From: Clostridiales bacterium Firm_18 | GTDB lineage: Bacteria; Bacillota; Clostridia; Monoglobales; Firm-18 | Length of the DNA stretch: 56,822 bases | Assembly: GCA_001604215.1 (NCBI GenBank) | Contig: LVAX01000078.1 | Span: forward strand, 38,146 to 94,967 | Reading direction: 5' to 3' | Shown: positions 47,726 through 56,784 of the stretch, piece after piece | Numbering within the stretch: position 1 is the stretch's first letter | Layout: every line of letters begins with the position of its first letter | Program-made: the position numbers and the translations under genes | The notes under the pieces: generated by a model | What the model saw: the letters and a program-made list of their open reading frames with translations, nothing else | Told to the model about the DNA's origin: nothing | The model's database searches: none

Positions 47726-49380
47726 TATTTTCGAGCATCCTTTCGAATTTCCTTCAGCCTTTTGAGAAGATTGTTTTCGCCCCGTCCGAAATAGTCGTGC
47801 AGAATTTCATATTCCCTGTAAAGCCTGTTATATATTTTAACATTTTCCGCTATCGGAGTATAAACCCTGCTGCCCAGCTTTGCCATAACTTTTGCGGCCG
47901 ACTTTAAATCCCTGAAATATCCGCCGACAACCGCACCGAACATGGCGCTTCCCAGCGCAGGGGTCTGCTTGGAGGCGGAAATTTTAATGGTCCGGTTTGT
48001 AACGTCCGCGTAAATTTGCATCATTAGCTCATCTTTTTGGGCAATGCCGCCGCATGCAAACAACTCGTCAATTTTTAAGCCATGTTTATTGAAGGTTTCT
48101 ATTATTATCCGGGTTCCGTATGCCGTTGCCTCGATTAACGCACGGTATATCTCCTCCGGCTTTGTAAGCAATGTCATTCCTGCTATAATTCCGGACAAAT
48201 CGGCATCGACAAGTACGCTCCTGTTTCCGTTCCACCAGTCAAGGGCAACAAGGCCGCTTTCACCCGGGGCAAATTTTTTTGCTTTTTCCCTTAATAATTT
48301 ATGAATATTTATATTTAAGCTTTCCGCTTCACGCATGTAACTTTCCGGCACACAATTCTTTACGAACCAATCGAAGTGGTCGCCCACACATGACTGGCCC
48401 GCTTCGTAACCCATATAACCCGGCATAATGCCGTCTTCAACCACACCGCACATACCGGGGACAATTTTTTCATCCCTGCCCAAAAGCATGTGGCATGTTG
48501 ATGTGCCCATAATCATAAGCATTTTTCCCTCGTCGGTAATTCCCACGGCAGGAACCGCCACATGAGCGTCGACATTGCCCACGGCAACGGGAGTTCCTGC
48601 CTTCAGGCCAGTTAGGGATGCAGCATATTCGTTAATTTCACCCGCTTTGGAGCCTAAGGGAAGAATATTGCGTGAAAGCTTTTCTTCAACCAAGTTTTCA
48701 AGCTTCGGGTGCAGTGCTTTGAAGAACTCGTTTGACGGAAAGCCTTTTTGTTTATGCCACAGGGCTTTATACCCCGCCGTGCATGAATTTCGCGTTTCAT
48801 TTCCGGTAAGCTGCCACACAATCCAGTCCGCCGCTTCTATAAACCTGTCCATTTCGTCGTATATTTCCGGTGCTTCCTCTGCGATTTGCCAAACCTTGGG
48901 GACAAGCCATTCGCTTGAAATTTTACCGCCGTAAAGCTTTAAAAATTCCTCCCCTCTTTCCGAGGCGATTTCATTTAACCTGTCTGCGTATTTTTGTGCG
49001 GCATGGTGCTTCCACAGCTTAACATAGCTGTGGGGCTCGCTTTTATATTTGTCAATAAAACAAAGGGGTGTTCCGTCGGAATATGTGGGCAGTACGGTGC
49101 ATGCCGTAAAGTCAATTCCCACCCCCACAACATCATCGGCCGATACGTTTGCCTGTTTTAAGACATCCGGAATTGTTGATTTTATTACATCAAGATAGTC
49201 CTGCGGGTGCTGCAGGGCCCAGTCCACATCAAGCTTTTTCCCGCAGGGAAGAGAACTGTCCATAACCGCGTGGGGATATTCCAGCACGCTTGTTGCGGCT
49301 TCCTGCCCCGTTTCAAGGTTAACCAGGACCGCACGGCCGGATAAAGTACCGAAATCCAAACCAATCGAATATTTAGACAT
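47725..49380 (-). CDS. araB: L-ribulokinase
   Basis: 551-residue FGGY kinase that phosphorylates L-ribulose. N-terminal [17 protein letters not shown] is the phosphate-1 motif, [13 protein letters not shown] the second, and [19 protein letters not shown] the C-terminal adenosine motif. AAGGAG 9 nt before the ATG. First gene of araBAD; no good -35 is visible upstream, as expected for an activator-dependent promoter, and the divergent AraC-type gene is the obvious regulator. No arabinose transporter is in the window. Confidence 0.97.
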   Translation of the reverse strand: MSKYSIGLDFGTLSGRAVLVNLETGQEAATSVLEYPHAVMDSSLPCGKKLDVDWALQHPQDYLDVIKSTIPDVLKQANVSADDVVGVGIDFTACTVLPTYSDGTPLCFIDKYKSEPHSYVKLWKHHAAQKYADRLNEIASERGEEFLKLYGGKISSEWLVPKVWQIAEEAPEIYDEMDRFIEAADWIVWQLTGNETRNSCTAGYKALWHKQKGFPSNEFFKALHPKLENLVEEKLSRNILPLGSKAGEINEYAASLTGLKAGTPVAVGNVDAHVAVPAVGITDEGKMLMIMGTSTCHMLLGRDEKIVPGMCGVVEDGIMPGYMGYEAGQSCVGDHFDWFVKNCVPESYMREAESLNINIHKLLREKAKKFAPGESGLVALDWWNGNRSVLVDADLSGIIAGMTLLTKPEEIYRALIEATAYGTRIIIETFNKHGLKIDELFACGGIAQKDELMMQIYADVTNRTIKISASKQTPALGSAMFGAVVGGYFRDLKSAAKVMAKLGSRVYTPIAENVKIYNRLYREYEILHDYFGRGENNLLKRLKEIRKDARK

Positions 49381-49452
49381 GGTATCACACTCCTTGTATA
49401 ATTATTTTAATACATTTTAATTTTTTAATATATACATATTATTATGTTGTTA

Positions 49453-49481
49453 TGGACATTTATTAATATTTTTTATATAAT
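49453..49481 (+). promoter_or_regulatory. Promoter of the AraC-type regulator
   Basis: TGGACA (49453-49458), 17-nt spacer, TATAAT (49476-49481). In the same intergenic region ATTTTAA occurs at 49404-49410 and 49414-49420, one helical turn apart, on the araB side. Confidence 0.6.
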
Positions 49482-49500
49482 ATTAGCGGGGGTGCGGCTT

Positions 49501-50403
49501 ATGCTGGTTAATTACGAAAAAAGATATTTTAAAGATGAAATAAAGGTTTGGAAAAGAGTTTATACGGATTTGCAGAATATGATACACTGGCATAAAGAGT
49601 ATGAGTTGATATACATTAGAAAGGGAAGTGCCGAAATTTGCGTCAACCACTATTGTTTTTCGGCAAAACCGGGTGATTTGGTTATGTGCAGGGGAGGGGA
49701 TATGCATCGCATTAATTCAACCCGGAAGGGCACTGTTTGCGATGTGATTATTTTTGACGACGAATTTTTAAGGCCGGTTATCCGCGGAAGGTCGTTTGCG
49801 CATCCGCATGTTGAGGCTAAACTGCTCTGTGAGAAAAAGCTCGGCGCGGATAAAGTGTTCTCCGCTGTGGCGGAGGAATTAAGGCAAAAGGATATCTATA
49901 CATATGAAGCAATCAAGTCTTGTATTATTGAATTTTTTATAAAATGCATCAGGAATTTAAAGTGCAATGTTGAAAATCAGGACGGAAAAACCCATAAGCA
50001 GAAATTTACCGGCAGTTACCAGAAATTATTGCAGTATATAGACAATAATTATGATTCTGTTAATTTTAAAACGGCGGCAAAGCTGATGAATTTTACCCCG
50101 CAGTATTTTTCCAAGATATTTAAAGAGATTTCAGGCTTGACTTTTACGGATTATTTAAACCGCGTAAAAATTGAAAAGGCAGTAAATCTAATACAGACAA
50201 CGGATTTAACAATTTCATCTGTTGCGGAAAAATGCGGTTTTGTAAATATAAGGAGTTTTAACAGGGCGTTTAAGAAAACAACCGGAAAAACGCCGACAGA
50301 AATAAATAATTCATATCAGTTTATAAAAAATTTGCAGCCTGCCGGTAAAAATCATGATTCCTTTGACGCGACGATTTCTTATACCTATGTGGAAGAATAC
50401 TGA
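49501..50403 (+). CDS. AraC-family transcriptional regulator
   Basis: 300 residues. The N-terminal cupin sensor (about 10-130) has MIHWHKEYELIYIRKGSAEI and PGDLVMCRGGDMHRI. The C-terminal pair of helix-turn-helix motifs reads FKTAAKLMNFTPQYFSKIFK and ISSVAEKCGFVNIRSFNRAF, then KTTGKTPTEI. The ATG at 49501 has a GGGGGTG site; an earlier in-frame ATG at 49444 precedes the promoter. Divergent from araBAD, so probably its L-arabinose-responsive activator. It is a cupin AraC type rather than the GntR-type AraR of Bacillus. Confidence 0.9.
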   Translation: MLVNYEKRYFKDEIKVWKRVYTDLQNMIHWHKEYELIYIRKGSAEICVNHYCFSAKPGDLVMCRGGDMHRINSTRKGTVCDVIIFDDEFLRPVIRGRSFAHPHVEAKLLCEKKLGADKVFSAVAEELRQKDIYTYEAIKSCIIEFFIKCIRNLKCNVENQDGKTHKQKFTGSYQKLLQYIDNNYDSVNFKTAAKLMNFTPQYFSKIFKEISGLTFTDYLNRVKIEKAVNLIQTTDLTISSVAEKCGFVNIRSFNRAFKKTTGKTPTEINNSYQFIKNLQPAGKNHDSFDATISYTYVEEY

Positions 50404-50410
50404 ATATTTC

Positions 50411-50439
50411 TTGAATTCATATTAATCATATAGTATAAT
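50411..50439 (+). promoter_or_regulatory. Promoter of the Rrf2 regulator
   Basis: TTGAAT (50411-50416), 17-nt spacer, TATAAT (50434-50439). The spacer contains TTCATATTAATCATAT, similar to one arm of the operator-like repeat before cysK. Confidence 0.7.
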
Positions 50440-50466
50440 AAAGATATAAGAAGGAGTGAATACAGT

Positions 50467-50904
50467 ATGAAAATATCATCAAAAGGCCGTTATGCACTTA
50501 GAATGATGGTTGATATAGCCCGGCACAACACGGGTGAATGGATTTCGATAAAGGATATTTCCGAGCGTCAGGAAATTTCGGTAAAATATTTGGAACAAAT
50601 TGTAACCAATTTGACCAAATCGGGATTGCTGCTCAGCAGCCGCGGGCCTCAAGGGGGATATATGCTTGCCAAATCGCCCGATAAATATACTGCAGGGCAA
50701 ATACTGCGGGCGGTGGAGGGCAACTTAGCTCCCGTGGCGTGCCTGGAAACCGATGTAAACCAATGCAACCGGCGCAGCATATGCCCCACAATTGGTTTTT
50801 GGGAAGGCTTTTATAATGTCATAAACAATTATGTGGATTCCGTTACACTGCAGGATCTGGCAAGTTCTGAGTGTGTCAATGAAGGCAACGATTATTCAAT
50901 ATGA
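50467..50904 (+). CDS. Rrf2-family regulator, probable Fe-S or cysteine sensor
   Basis: 145 residues. The N-terminal winged helix KISSKGRYALRMMVDIARH and the family loop SRGPQGGYMLAKSP are clear. Three cysteines (Cys92, Cys100, Cys106) lie in the IscR/RsrR cluster region. The spacing is wider than the IscR C-x5-C-x5-C (here x7 and x5), so cluster type is uncertain. CymR, which controls cysteine genes in Bacillus and Clostridium, is of this family but lacks the cysteines. Location directly before cysK-metY suggests control of sulfur assimilation. AAGGAGTG precedes the ATG. Confidence 0.9.
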   Translation: MKISSKGRYALRMMVDIARHNTGEWISIKDISERQEISVKYLEQIVTNLTKSGLLLSSRGPQGGYMLAKSPDKYTAGQILRAVEGNLAPVACLETDVNQCNRRSICPTIGFWEGFYNVINNYVDSVTLQDLASSECVNEGNDYSI

Positions 50905-50932
50905 AATTTTTTCAAAAATTTTAATTTTTTTA

Positions 50933-50985
50933 TTGACAAACAAAAAAATTTATTGTATACTTATTTCATACAAAATATATATGAA
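50933..50985 (+). promoter_or_regulatory. cysK promoter and candidate Rrf2 operator
   Basis: TTGACA (50933-50938), 17-nt spacer, TATACT (50956-50961). The inverted repeat TTCATA-N9-TATGAA (50965-50985) sits at the predicted transcript start. Confidence 0.75.
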
Positions 50986-51012
50986 TTATGGGAAAAGCAA
51001 AGGGGTGATGAT

Positions 51013-51072
51013 ATGAAAAAGCAAATAAATGTTGTTTCGGCAATGAGTCGGGCCGAACGATGTTGTAATTAG
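51013..51072 (+). CDS. 19-residue leader peptide ending Cys-Cys-Asn
   Basis: ATG 51013 to TAG 51072, with AAAGGGGTGATG just upstream. The peptide is MKKQINVVSAMSRAERCCN. It is too short to be an enzyme. The position between the promoter and cysK, and two adjacent cysteine codons before the stop, suggest a cysteine-sensing attenuation or coupling peptide. The hairpin TTCGGC/GCCGAA (51036-51041, 51052-51057) lies inside the frame; no classical T-run terminator follows. Confidence 0.65.
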   Translation: MKKQINVVSAMSRAERCCN

Positions 51073-51131
51073 TTGAGTACTTGAGCGTGTTAATAAAATA
51101 ATTATAAAATTGTTAGGTGGTTGTGTTTATT

Positions 51132-52064
51132 ATGCTTGAAATTAAAAAAAGCTTTACCGGGCTTATCGGTAATACTCCGCTGCTGGAGCTTGAAAATATC
51201 GGGAAAAGAAATAATTTATCGGCTAAAATCATTGCAAAGCTTGAATACTTCAATCCCGCGGGAAGCGTAAAGGACAGGATTGCAAAAGCAATGATTGAAG
51301 ATGCGGAAGAAAAAGGACTGTTAAAAAAGGGTTCGGTTATCATTGAACCGACCAGCGGGAACACCGGAATAGCTTTGGCTGCGATCGCGGCATCAAAGGG
51401 CTACCGTATTATTCTTACGATGCCGGATACAATGAGTGTTGAGCGGAGAAATCTGCTTAAGGCATACGGTGCGGAGCTTGTCCTGACCGAAGGGGCCCTT
51501 GGTATGAAGGGTGCCATCGCCAAGGCTAAAGAGCTTGCCAAGACAATACCCGGCAGCTTTATCCCCGGACAATTTGACAATCCTGCGAATCCTGCCGTTC
51601 ACAAAGCAACTACAGGTCCGGAAATCTGGCATGGGACCGGCGGTAATATTGATATATTTATTGCAGGTGTCGGTACCGGCGGGACGGTTACGGGAGCCGG
51701 TCAATACTTGAAATCGCAAAACCCCGGCATAAAGGTTATTGCGGTTGAACCGGCGGACTCCCCCGTTTTATCCGAAGGCAGGAGCGGTTCCCACAAAATC
51801 CAGGGCATCGGCGCAGGCTTTGTGCCGAGTGTGCTTGACACATCTGTATATGATGAAGTAATCCGTGTCGAAAACGAAGACGCATTTAAAACGGGCAAAG
51901 AAATCGCATACAGCGAAGGTATTTTGGTTGGTATTTCCTCCGGGGCGGCGGCATGGGCGGCGATAGAAGTCGCCAGGCGTCCGGAAAACGCCGGAAAGAC
52001 GATTGTTGTGATACTCCCTGACACGGGAGAAAGGTATCTTTCTACTCCGTTGTTTACAAATTGA
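51132..52064 (+). CDS. cysK: Cysteine synthase (O-acetylserine sulfhydrylase)
   Basis: 310-residue PLP enzyme that makes L-cysteine from O-acetylserine and sulfide. [13 protein letters not shown] holds the PLP lysine (Lys47), [11 protein letters not shown] the substrate loop, [12 protein letters not shown] the phosphate clamp and VGISSGAA the C-terminal motif. The ATG at 51132 lies 13 nt after AGGTGG; in-frame GTG codons upstream are too close to that site. It is transcribed behind the leader peptide. Confidence 0.96.
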   Translation: MLEIKKSFTGLIGNTPLLELENIGKRNNLSAKIIAKLEYFNPAGSVKDRIAKAMIEDAEEKGLLKKGSVIIEPTSGNTGIALAAIAASKGYRIILTMPDTMSVERRNLLKAYGAELVLTEGALGMKGAIAKAKELAKTIPGSFIPGQFDNPANPAVHKATTGPEIWHGTGGNIDIFIAGVGTGGTVTGAGQYLKSQNPGIKVIAVEPADSPVLSEGRSGSHKIQGIGAGFVPSVLDTSVYDEVIRVENEDAFKTGKEIAYSEGILVGISSGAAAWAAIEVARRPENAGKTIVVILPDTGERYLSTPLFTN

Positions 52065-52160
52065 AATATTGTATTTTAATATGTTTTGGCACAGCTTTAA
52101 AAACGGAAGAATATGCAGTTTTTTAAAAAATAAATTTTAAAGGGAAAGAGGTAATTTACA

Positions 52161-53438
52161 ATGAGCAACAAAAACTATAAATTTGAAACACTTCAGGTTC
52201 ATGCGGGGCAGGAAAGGCCTGACCCCGCAACCGACGCAAGAGCGGTTCCGATATACGCAACCACTTCGTATGTGTTTGCCGATTGCGCGCAGGCAGCGGG
52301 CAGATTCGGTCTTACCGAAGGCGGCAACATATATACAAGATTGATGAACCCGACGTCGGATGTTTTTGAGCAAAGGATAGCGGCGCTTGAAGGCGGGGCC
52401 GCGGCGCTTGCAACAGCCTCCGGCGCTGCGGCGGTAACATACGCAATACAAAATATCGCCGGCTCCGGAGACCACATCGTATCCGACAAGCGTATTTACG
52501 GCGGCACATATAATCTTTTTGCGCACACTCTCCCCGATTTTGGTATTGAAACTACCTTTGTCGACGGCAGCAGTCCGGAAAATTTTGAAAAGGCCATTAA
52601 ACCTAATACAAAAGCAATTTTTGTGGAAACCCTGGGAAATCCGAACTCCACCATTGTTGATATTGATTCGCTTGCGGATATTGCTCATGAAAAAGGCATT
52701 CCGCTGATTGTTGACAATACCTTTGCAACACCTTATCTTTTCCGCCCGATTGAGCATGGTGCGGATATAGTAATTCATTCCGCAACCAAGTTTATAGGGG
52801 GGCATGGCACGGTTATCGGCGGCGTTATTGTTGATTCGGGCAAATTTGACTGGGCGGCAAACGATAAATTCCCCGGCCTTTCAAAGCCAAACCCGAGTTA
52901 TCATGGCCTGGTATTCACGCAGGCCGTAGGAAATCTTGCATACATAGTGAAAATAAGGACAACACTGCTCAGGGATACCGGCGCGGCACTCAGCCCGTTC
53001 CATTCCTTTTTGTTCCTTCAAGGGCTTGAAACACTTTCGCTGCGTGTGGAGCGCCATGTTGAGAATGCCTTGAAGGTTGTAGAATATTTATCGAATCATC
53101 CGCAGGTTGAAGCGGTAAACCATCCTGCGCTCAAGGGGCATCCCGACCATGAATTGTATAAGAAGTACTTTCCAAAGGGCGCCGGCTCGATTTTCACCTT
53201 TGAAATCAAAGGCGGCGCAGACCGCGCAAAGGCCTTTATCGATAAGCTCAGGATTTTTTCGCTCCTTGCCAATGTTGCCGACGTTAAGTCGCTTGTCATT
53301 CATCCGGCAAGCACAACGCATTCCCAGTTGAGTGTCGATGAGCTGCTTGAACAGGGAATTAAACCGAACACAATACGCCTTTCGATAGGCACGGAGCATG
53401 TTGACGATATTATTGCCGATTTGGAACAGGCATTTTAA
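52161..53438 (+). CDS. metY: O-acetylhomoserine (thiol)-lyase
   Basis: 425 residues, the usual length for MetY; cystathionine enzymes of the same Cys/Met superfamily are nearer 380. It makes homocysteine from O-acetylhomoserine and sulfide. ETLQVHAGQERPDPATDARA at the N-terminus is typical, and SATKFIGGHGT carries the PLP lysine (Lys210). It may also use O-acetylserine. It lies 96 nt after cysK with a weak hairpin between; no SAM riboswitch or T-box was found upstream. Confidence 0.94.
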   Translation: MSNKNYKFETLQVHAGQERPDPATDARAVPIYATTSYVFADCAQAAGRFGLTEGGNIYTRLMNPTSDVFEQRIAALEGGAAALATASGAAAVTYAIQNIAGSGDHIVSDKRIYGGTYNLFAHTLPDFGIETTFVDGSSPENFEKAIKPNTKAIFVETLGNPNSTIVDIDSLADIAHEKGIPLIVDNTFATPYLFRPIEHGADIVIHSATKFIGGHGTVIGGVIVDSGKFDWAANDKFPGLSKPNPSYHGLVFTQAVGNLAYIVKIRTTLLRDTGAALSPFHSFLFLQGLETLSLRVERHVENALKVVEYLSNHPQVEAVNHPALKGHPDHELYKKYFPKGAGSIFTFEIKGGADRAKAFIDKLRIFSLLANVADVKSLVIHPASTTHSQLSVDELLEQGIKPNTIRLSIGTEHVDDIIADLEQAF

Positions 53439-53471
53439 GTTTTTTAAGCGGACATTAAATAATACTGCAAT

Positions 53472-53522
53472 AAATCCCCTTCAATCATTATCCCGGCAGG
53501 GATTGGTCGGAGGGGATTTTTT
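53472..53522 (+). terminator. Terminator after metY
   Basis: AAATCCCCT pairs with AGGGGATTT; inner arms CAATC/GATTG and ATCCC/GGGAT also pair. A T-run follows. Confidence 0.85.
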
Positions 53523-53643
53523 ATACTTTACTAAACCAATAGGAAAAGTAAAATATTTATAAAAATATTAATATCTTTCAAGATTCTGTTTCTTTGTTTT
53601 TGTTACAATATAATTAGGAAAAAATATGAGAGGAGCTGTTATA

Positions 53644-55023
53644 ATGGCACGGCAATCTTTTACTAAAACGGCATATGAAAATCCGGATGATTTCATATAC
53701 GGGAAATCGCCTTATCCTGTTACATTAAGAAACAATATGGCCATAGGCGGAGGGGAGATATATCCTGAAATAAACTTTACCCTGCCGCCGATGTTAATAA
53801 CCAAAGACAGTATGGCGGAGGTTGTTCGAAACTATAGGGAAATGATGACCGGAATCTGTGAAAGGGCAAGGGAGCTTTATGTTCCCGGGTTTGTTGTCGA
53901 GATTGAAACCCTGCCGCCCATGACGTTCAATCCCGAATGGGGTATCGAAGTATGCAAGACGGTAACGGATGTCATTAAGGAATATGAGGCCAGGTATGGA
54001 GTAAAATGTGCTTTGCGAATTACTCCGAACGACATACGCGAGGGCAGCGATCTGGAGCATATGTGGCATGGCCGGCACTGGGACGCAATCCTTAAAACTT
54101 TTGAGGGATGCGCGGCGGCAGGAGCGGATTTTTTAGCTATTGAATCGGTTGGCGGAAAGGAAGTACATGACGAAGCCATCATGTATTGTGATATTAAAAA
54201 ATCCATATTTGCATTGTCGGTGCTCGGCTGTCGTGATATGGAGCGCTTATGGACCGAAATTGTAAAAATAGCAGATCGGACCGGATCTGTTGCCTCCGGT
54301 GATACTGCTTGCGGGTTTGCCAATACTGCAATGGTGCTTGCGGATAAAAAGTACATACCGCGTGTATTTGCCGCAGCCGTTCGCGTTGTTTCCGCCGTCC
54401 GCAGTTTGGTTGCCGTTGAATGCGGGGCAAAAGGGCCCCATAAGGATTGCGGATATGAGGGCGTGTATGTTAAAGCTATTACCGGAACCCCCATTTCAAT
54501 GGAGGGCAGGACAGCAGCATGCGCTCATTTGTCGCCGGTCGGCAATATTGCTGCTTGTGTCGCTGATTTGTGGAGCAATGAATCAATTCAGAACATCAAG
54601 CTTTTAAGCGGTATGGCGCCTGTGGTATCCTTCGAACAGCTAATTTACGACTGCCGCCTGATGAACACCGCGGCGGCAAAAGGACACAAGTCGGCCCTGT
54701 TTCTCCGGGATTTGCACGCAGACAGCGACGGCGATTTAGATCCCCAGGCATATGTCCTGCGTCCCGATGTTGTTTTGGCAATATCCAATGAGCTTGTCAA
54801 AACGGAGGGAGACTATAACCGGTCAAAAAAGGCGGCCTTACTTGCTTTTTCCCATATGCAAAAGGCACATGACGAGGGTTTGCTGTTATTGGACGATAAA
54901 GAGCAGACATGGCTGGAAACCCTGGCGTATACGGTGGATAATATGCCGAAAGATGCCGGTGAATTTACGGAAGAAATGTTTGGTGAGCTTGAAAATACGG
55001 ACCTTGGAAAATATGATTTGTAA
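53644..55023 (+). CDS. mtaB: Methanol:corrinoid methyltransferase, MtaB type
   Basis: 459 residues, close to the 460 of Methanosarcina MtaB. The zinc ligands known there (Glu164, Cys220, Cys269) have clear equivalents: Glu167 in FLAIESVGGKE, Cys223 in SGDTACGFANTAM and Cys269 in GPHKDCGYEG. By family it moves the methyl group of methanol to a corrinoid protein (MtaC). No corrinoid protein, activator or MtaA lies next to it. The ATG at 53644 has GAGGAG 9 nt upstream, preferred over an ATG at 53626. TATAAT at 53609-53614 may be the -10, with a weak -35. Confidence 0.92.
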   Translation: MARQSFTKTAYENPDDFIYGKSPYPVTLRNNMAIGGGEIYPEINFTLPPMLITKDSMAEVVRNYREMMTGICERARELYVPGFVVEIETLPPMTFNPEWGIEVCKTVTDVIKEYEARYGVKCALRITPNDIREGSDLEHMWHGRHWDAILKTFEGCAAAGADFLAIESVGGKEVHDEAIMYCDIKKSIFALSVLGCRDMERLWTEIVKIADRTGSVASGDTACGFANTAMVLADKKYIPRVFAAAVRVVSAVRSLVAVECGAKGPHKDCGYEGVYVKAITGTPISMEGRTAACAHLSPVGNIAACVADLWSNESIQNIKLLSGMAPVVSFEQLIYDCRLMNTAAAKGHKSALFLRDLHADSDGDLDPQAYVLRPDVVLAISNELVKTEGDYNRSKKAALLAFSHMQKAHDEGLLLLDDKEQTWLETLAYTVDNMPKDAGEFTEEMFGELENTDLGKYDL

Positions 55024-55056
55024 GGAATAATAGGTATTATGCCTATGCCTATGCCT

Positions 55057-55767
55057 TTAGTGTTTAATGTTTATTAACATTTTAATAATATACAGCAGTG
55101 CCAGGTGCGCCGGATAAAACAAATAAAAAGCAAGGCCCGGTACCGGGAATTTCAGGCTGTATGGTTTTGCGATAAATATAAGGCTTAACATACTGAATAG
55201 CTGAATAGTGTTTTTTGAAAGCACGCAGTATATTACGTTTAACAACAGCATTGAAACTGTCAGGGAAGGTATGTTGTTTCGCTGTATATACATTACCAGT
55301 ATCAGCAAAACGCCGTACTCCCCGTAATCTAAATTAATGCCGCAAAGACGTGATGCGGAAGAAAGAATAAAAATAAATAACAGGCATAGGTATTTTTTAT
55401 TGTCATAGCAATATATTGCGGCAAGACCTAAGGCAAGGGTGAAAAAAATATTAAAATTTTCCGGATCATACTGAATATTCGCAAAAAAAGTACAAGCGGC
55501 ATAGATACCTTGTATGGCAACTGCGAATAATAAAATTCTTGCGAAATGTTTTTTAAAATTTTTCGTATAGAGATAGCCGATACCCAATTGGTATGCAAAC
55601 AAAGGGAAAGCTATCCTGCCTATTATCCTTAAAATTATAATATCACTAAGCAGGATGACGCCTACATGGTCCGCAAGCATGGCGGCTGCCGCAACAGCTT
55701 TTATGTAATTGCTTTGCTCTTTCGTTATTTTATTTTCCGGCAGATGAGTTCTTTGGATATTAAACAC
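55057..55767 (-). CDS. TraX-like membrane protein
   Basis: About 233-236 residues with eight or so hydrophobic helices. N-terminal SNYIKAVAAAAMLADHVGVI and RIIGRIAFPLFAYQLG match the TraX/acyltransferase-3-like family, named for F-pilin acetylation but common in clostridial chromosomes with unknown substrates. The start is unusual: the only in-frame GTG (55767) shares its first base with the GGGAGG site (55772-55767), whereas an ATC at 55758 is spaced 8 nt from it. It sits between mtaB (convergent) and fba. Confidence 0.82.
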   Translation of the reverse strand: MFNIQRTHLPENKITKEQSNYIKAVAAAAMLADHVGVILLSDIIILRIIGRIAFPLFAYQLGIGYLYTKNFKKHFARILLFAVAIQGIYAACTFFANIQYDPENFNIFFTLALGLAAIYCYDNKKYLCLLFIFILSSASRLCGINLDYGEYGVLLILVMYIQRNNIPSLTVSMLLLNVIYCVLSKNTIQLFSMLSLIFIAKPYSLKFPVPGLAFYLFYPAHLALLYIIKMLINIKH

Positions 55768-55792
55768 CTCCCGCCCGGTCCGGCCGGGTAAT

Positions 55793-55833
55793 AAAAAGCT
55801 CCGTGAATCAGGATATCTTGGTATTCACGGAGC
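55793..55833 (-). terminator. Terminator after fba
   Basis: On the minus strand GCTCCGTGAAT pairs with ATTCACGGAGC, followed by TTTTTATT. Confidence 0.9.
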
Positions 55834-55854
55834 AATTTTCTTAGCAATTTTTGT

Positions 55855-56784
55855 TTATATTTTATTGTCACAGCCCAAAACATTTACTATTTTGTGCTTA
55901 ACCAGAGTCTTTATTGCCTCTCTTGCGGGTTTAAGGTATTGACGGGGGTCAAAATGCTCAGGATTGTCGTTGAAGTATTTTCGGATGGAGGCGGTCATGG
56001 CAAGGCGAAGGTCCGAATCTATGTTTATTTTGCAGACTGCCATTTTTGAAGCCTGTCGGAGCATATCCTCCGGTACGCCCTGTGCTCCGGGCATTTTTCC
56101 GCCGTTTGCGTTAATCATATCAACAAACTCCGGAATAACACTGCTTGCCCCGTGAAGTACGATCGGGAAATTGGGCAGGCGTCTTTGGACCTCTTCCAAT
56201 ATATCAAAACGAAGGCGAGGCTCTCCTTTGAACTTAAAAGCGCCGTGGCTTGTTCCTATTGCAATCGCAAGAGAATCCACACCTGTTTTTGTAACAAATT
56301 CTTCAACCTCTGCCGGATCGGTAAAAGCGGCGTCCTTTTCCGAAACGCTAACGGCATCTTCTATACCGGCAAGCCTGCCCAGTTCGCCTTCTACAACAAC
56401 GCCCTTTGAATGGGCATAATCAACAACCTTTTTTGTAAGGGCTATGTTCTCTTCGAAAGGATGTTTGGAGCCGTCTATCATAACGGATGAAAAGCCGCCG
56501 TCTATGCATGCTTTGCAGATTTCAAAATCCTCGCCGTGGTCTAAATGAACGGCAATGGGAAGACCGGTATCCTCTATTGCGGCTTCAATCAACTTCATTA
56601 AATAAACGTGCTTTGCATATTTGCGTGCACCTGCGGAAACCTGGAGTATTAGCGGTGCGCGAACTTCTTTTGCCGCTTCCGTAATTCCCTGAATAATTTC
56701 CATGTTGTTTACGTTAAACGCACCAATGGCATATCCGCCCTCGTACGCTTTTTGAAACATTTCCTTTGTTGTTACAATTGGCAT
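55855..56784 (-). CDS. fba: Class II fructose-1,6-bisphosphate aldolase
   Basis: 309 residues, class IIB form. It splits fructose-1,6-bisphosphate into DHAP and glyceraldehyde-3-phosphate. VHLDHGED (about 79-86) carries the catalytic Asp82 and zinc ligand His83; further zinc and potassium site residues are in GTSHGAFKFKG and VLHGASSV. The ATG at 56784 has GAGGTG upstream; an earlier in-frame ATG at 56817 lacks a site. The promoter lies beyond the window edge. Confidence 0.96.
   Translation of the reverse strand: MPIVTTKEMFQKAYEGGYAIGAFNVNNMEIIQGITEAAKEVRAPLILQVSAGARKYAKHVYLMKLIEAAIEDTGLPIAVHLDHGEDFEICKACIDGGFSSVMIDGSKHPFEENIALTKKVVDYAHSKGVVVEGELGRLAGIEDAVSVSEKDAAFTDPAEVEEFVTKTGVDSLAIAIGTSHGAFKFKGEPRLRFDILEEVQRRLPNFPIVLHGASSVIPEFVDMINANGGKMPGAQGVPEDMLRQASKMAVCKINIDSDLRLAMTASIRKYFNDNPEHFDPRQYLKPAREAIKTLVKHKIVNVLGCDNKI

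Noticed and set aside
52065..52160. SAM riboswitch or T-box upstream of metY
   Set aside because: Too short and lacking the conserved elements; only a weak A/T hairpin is present.
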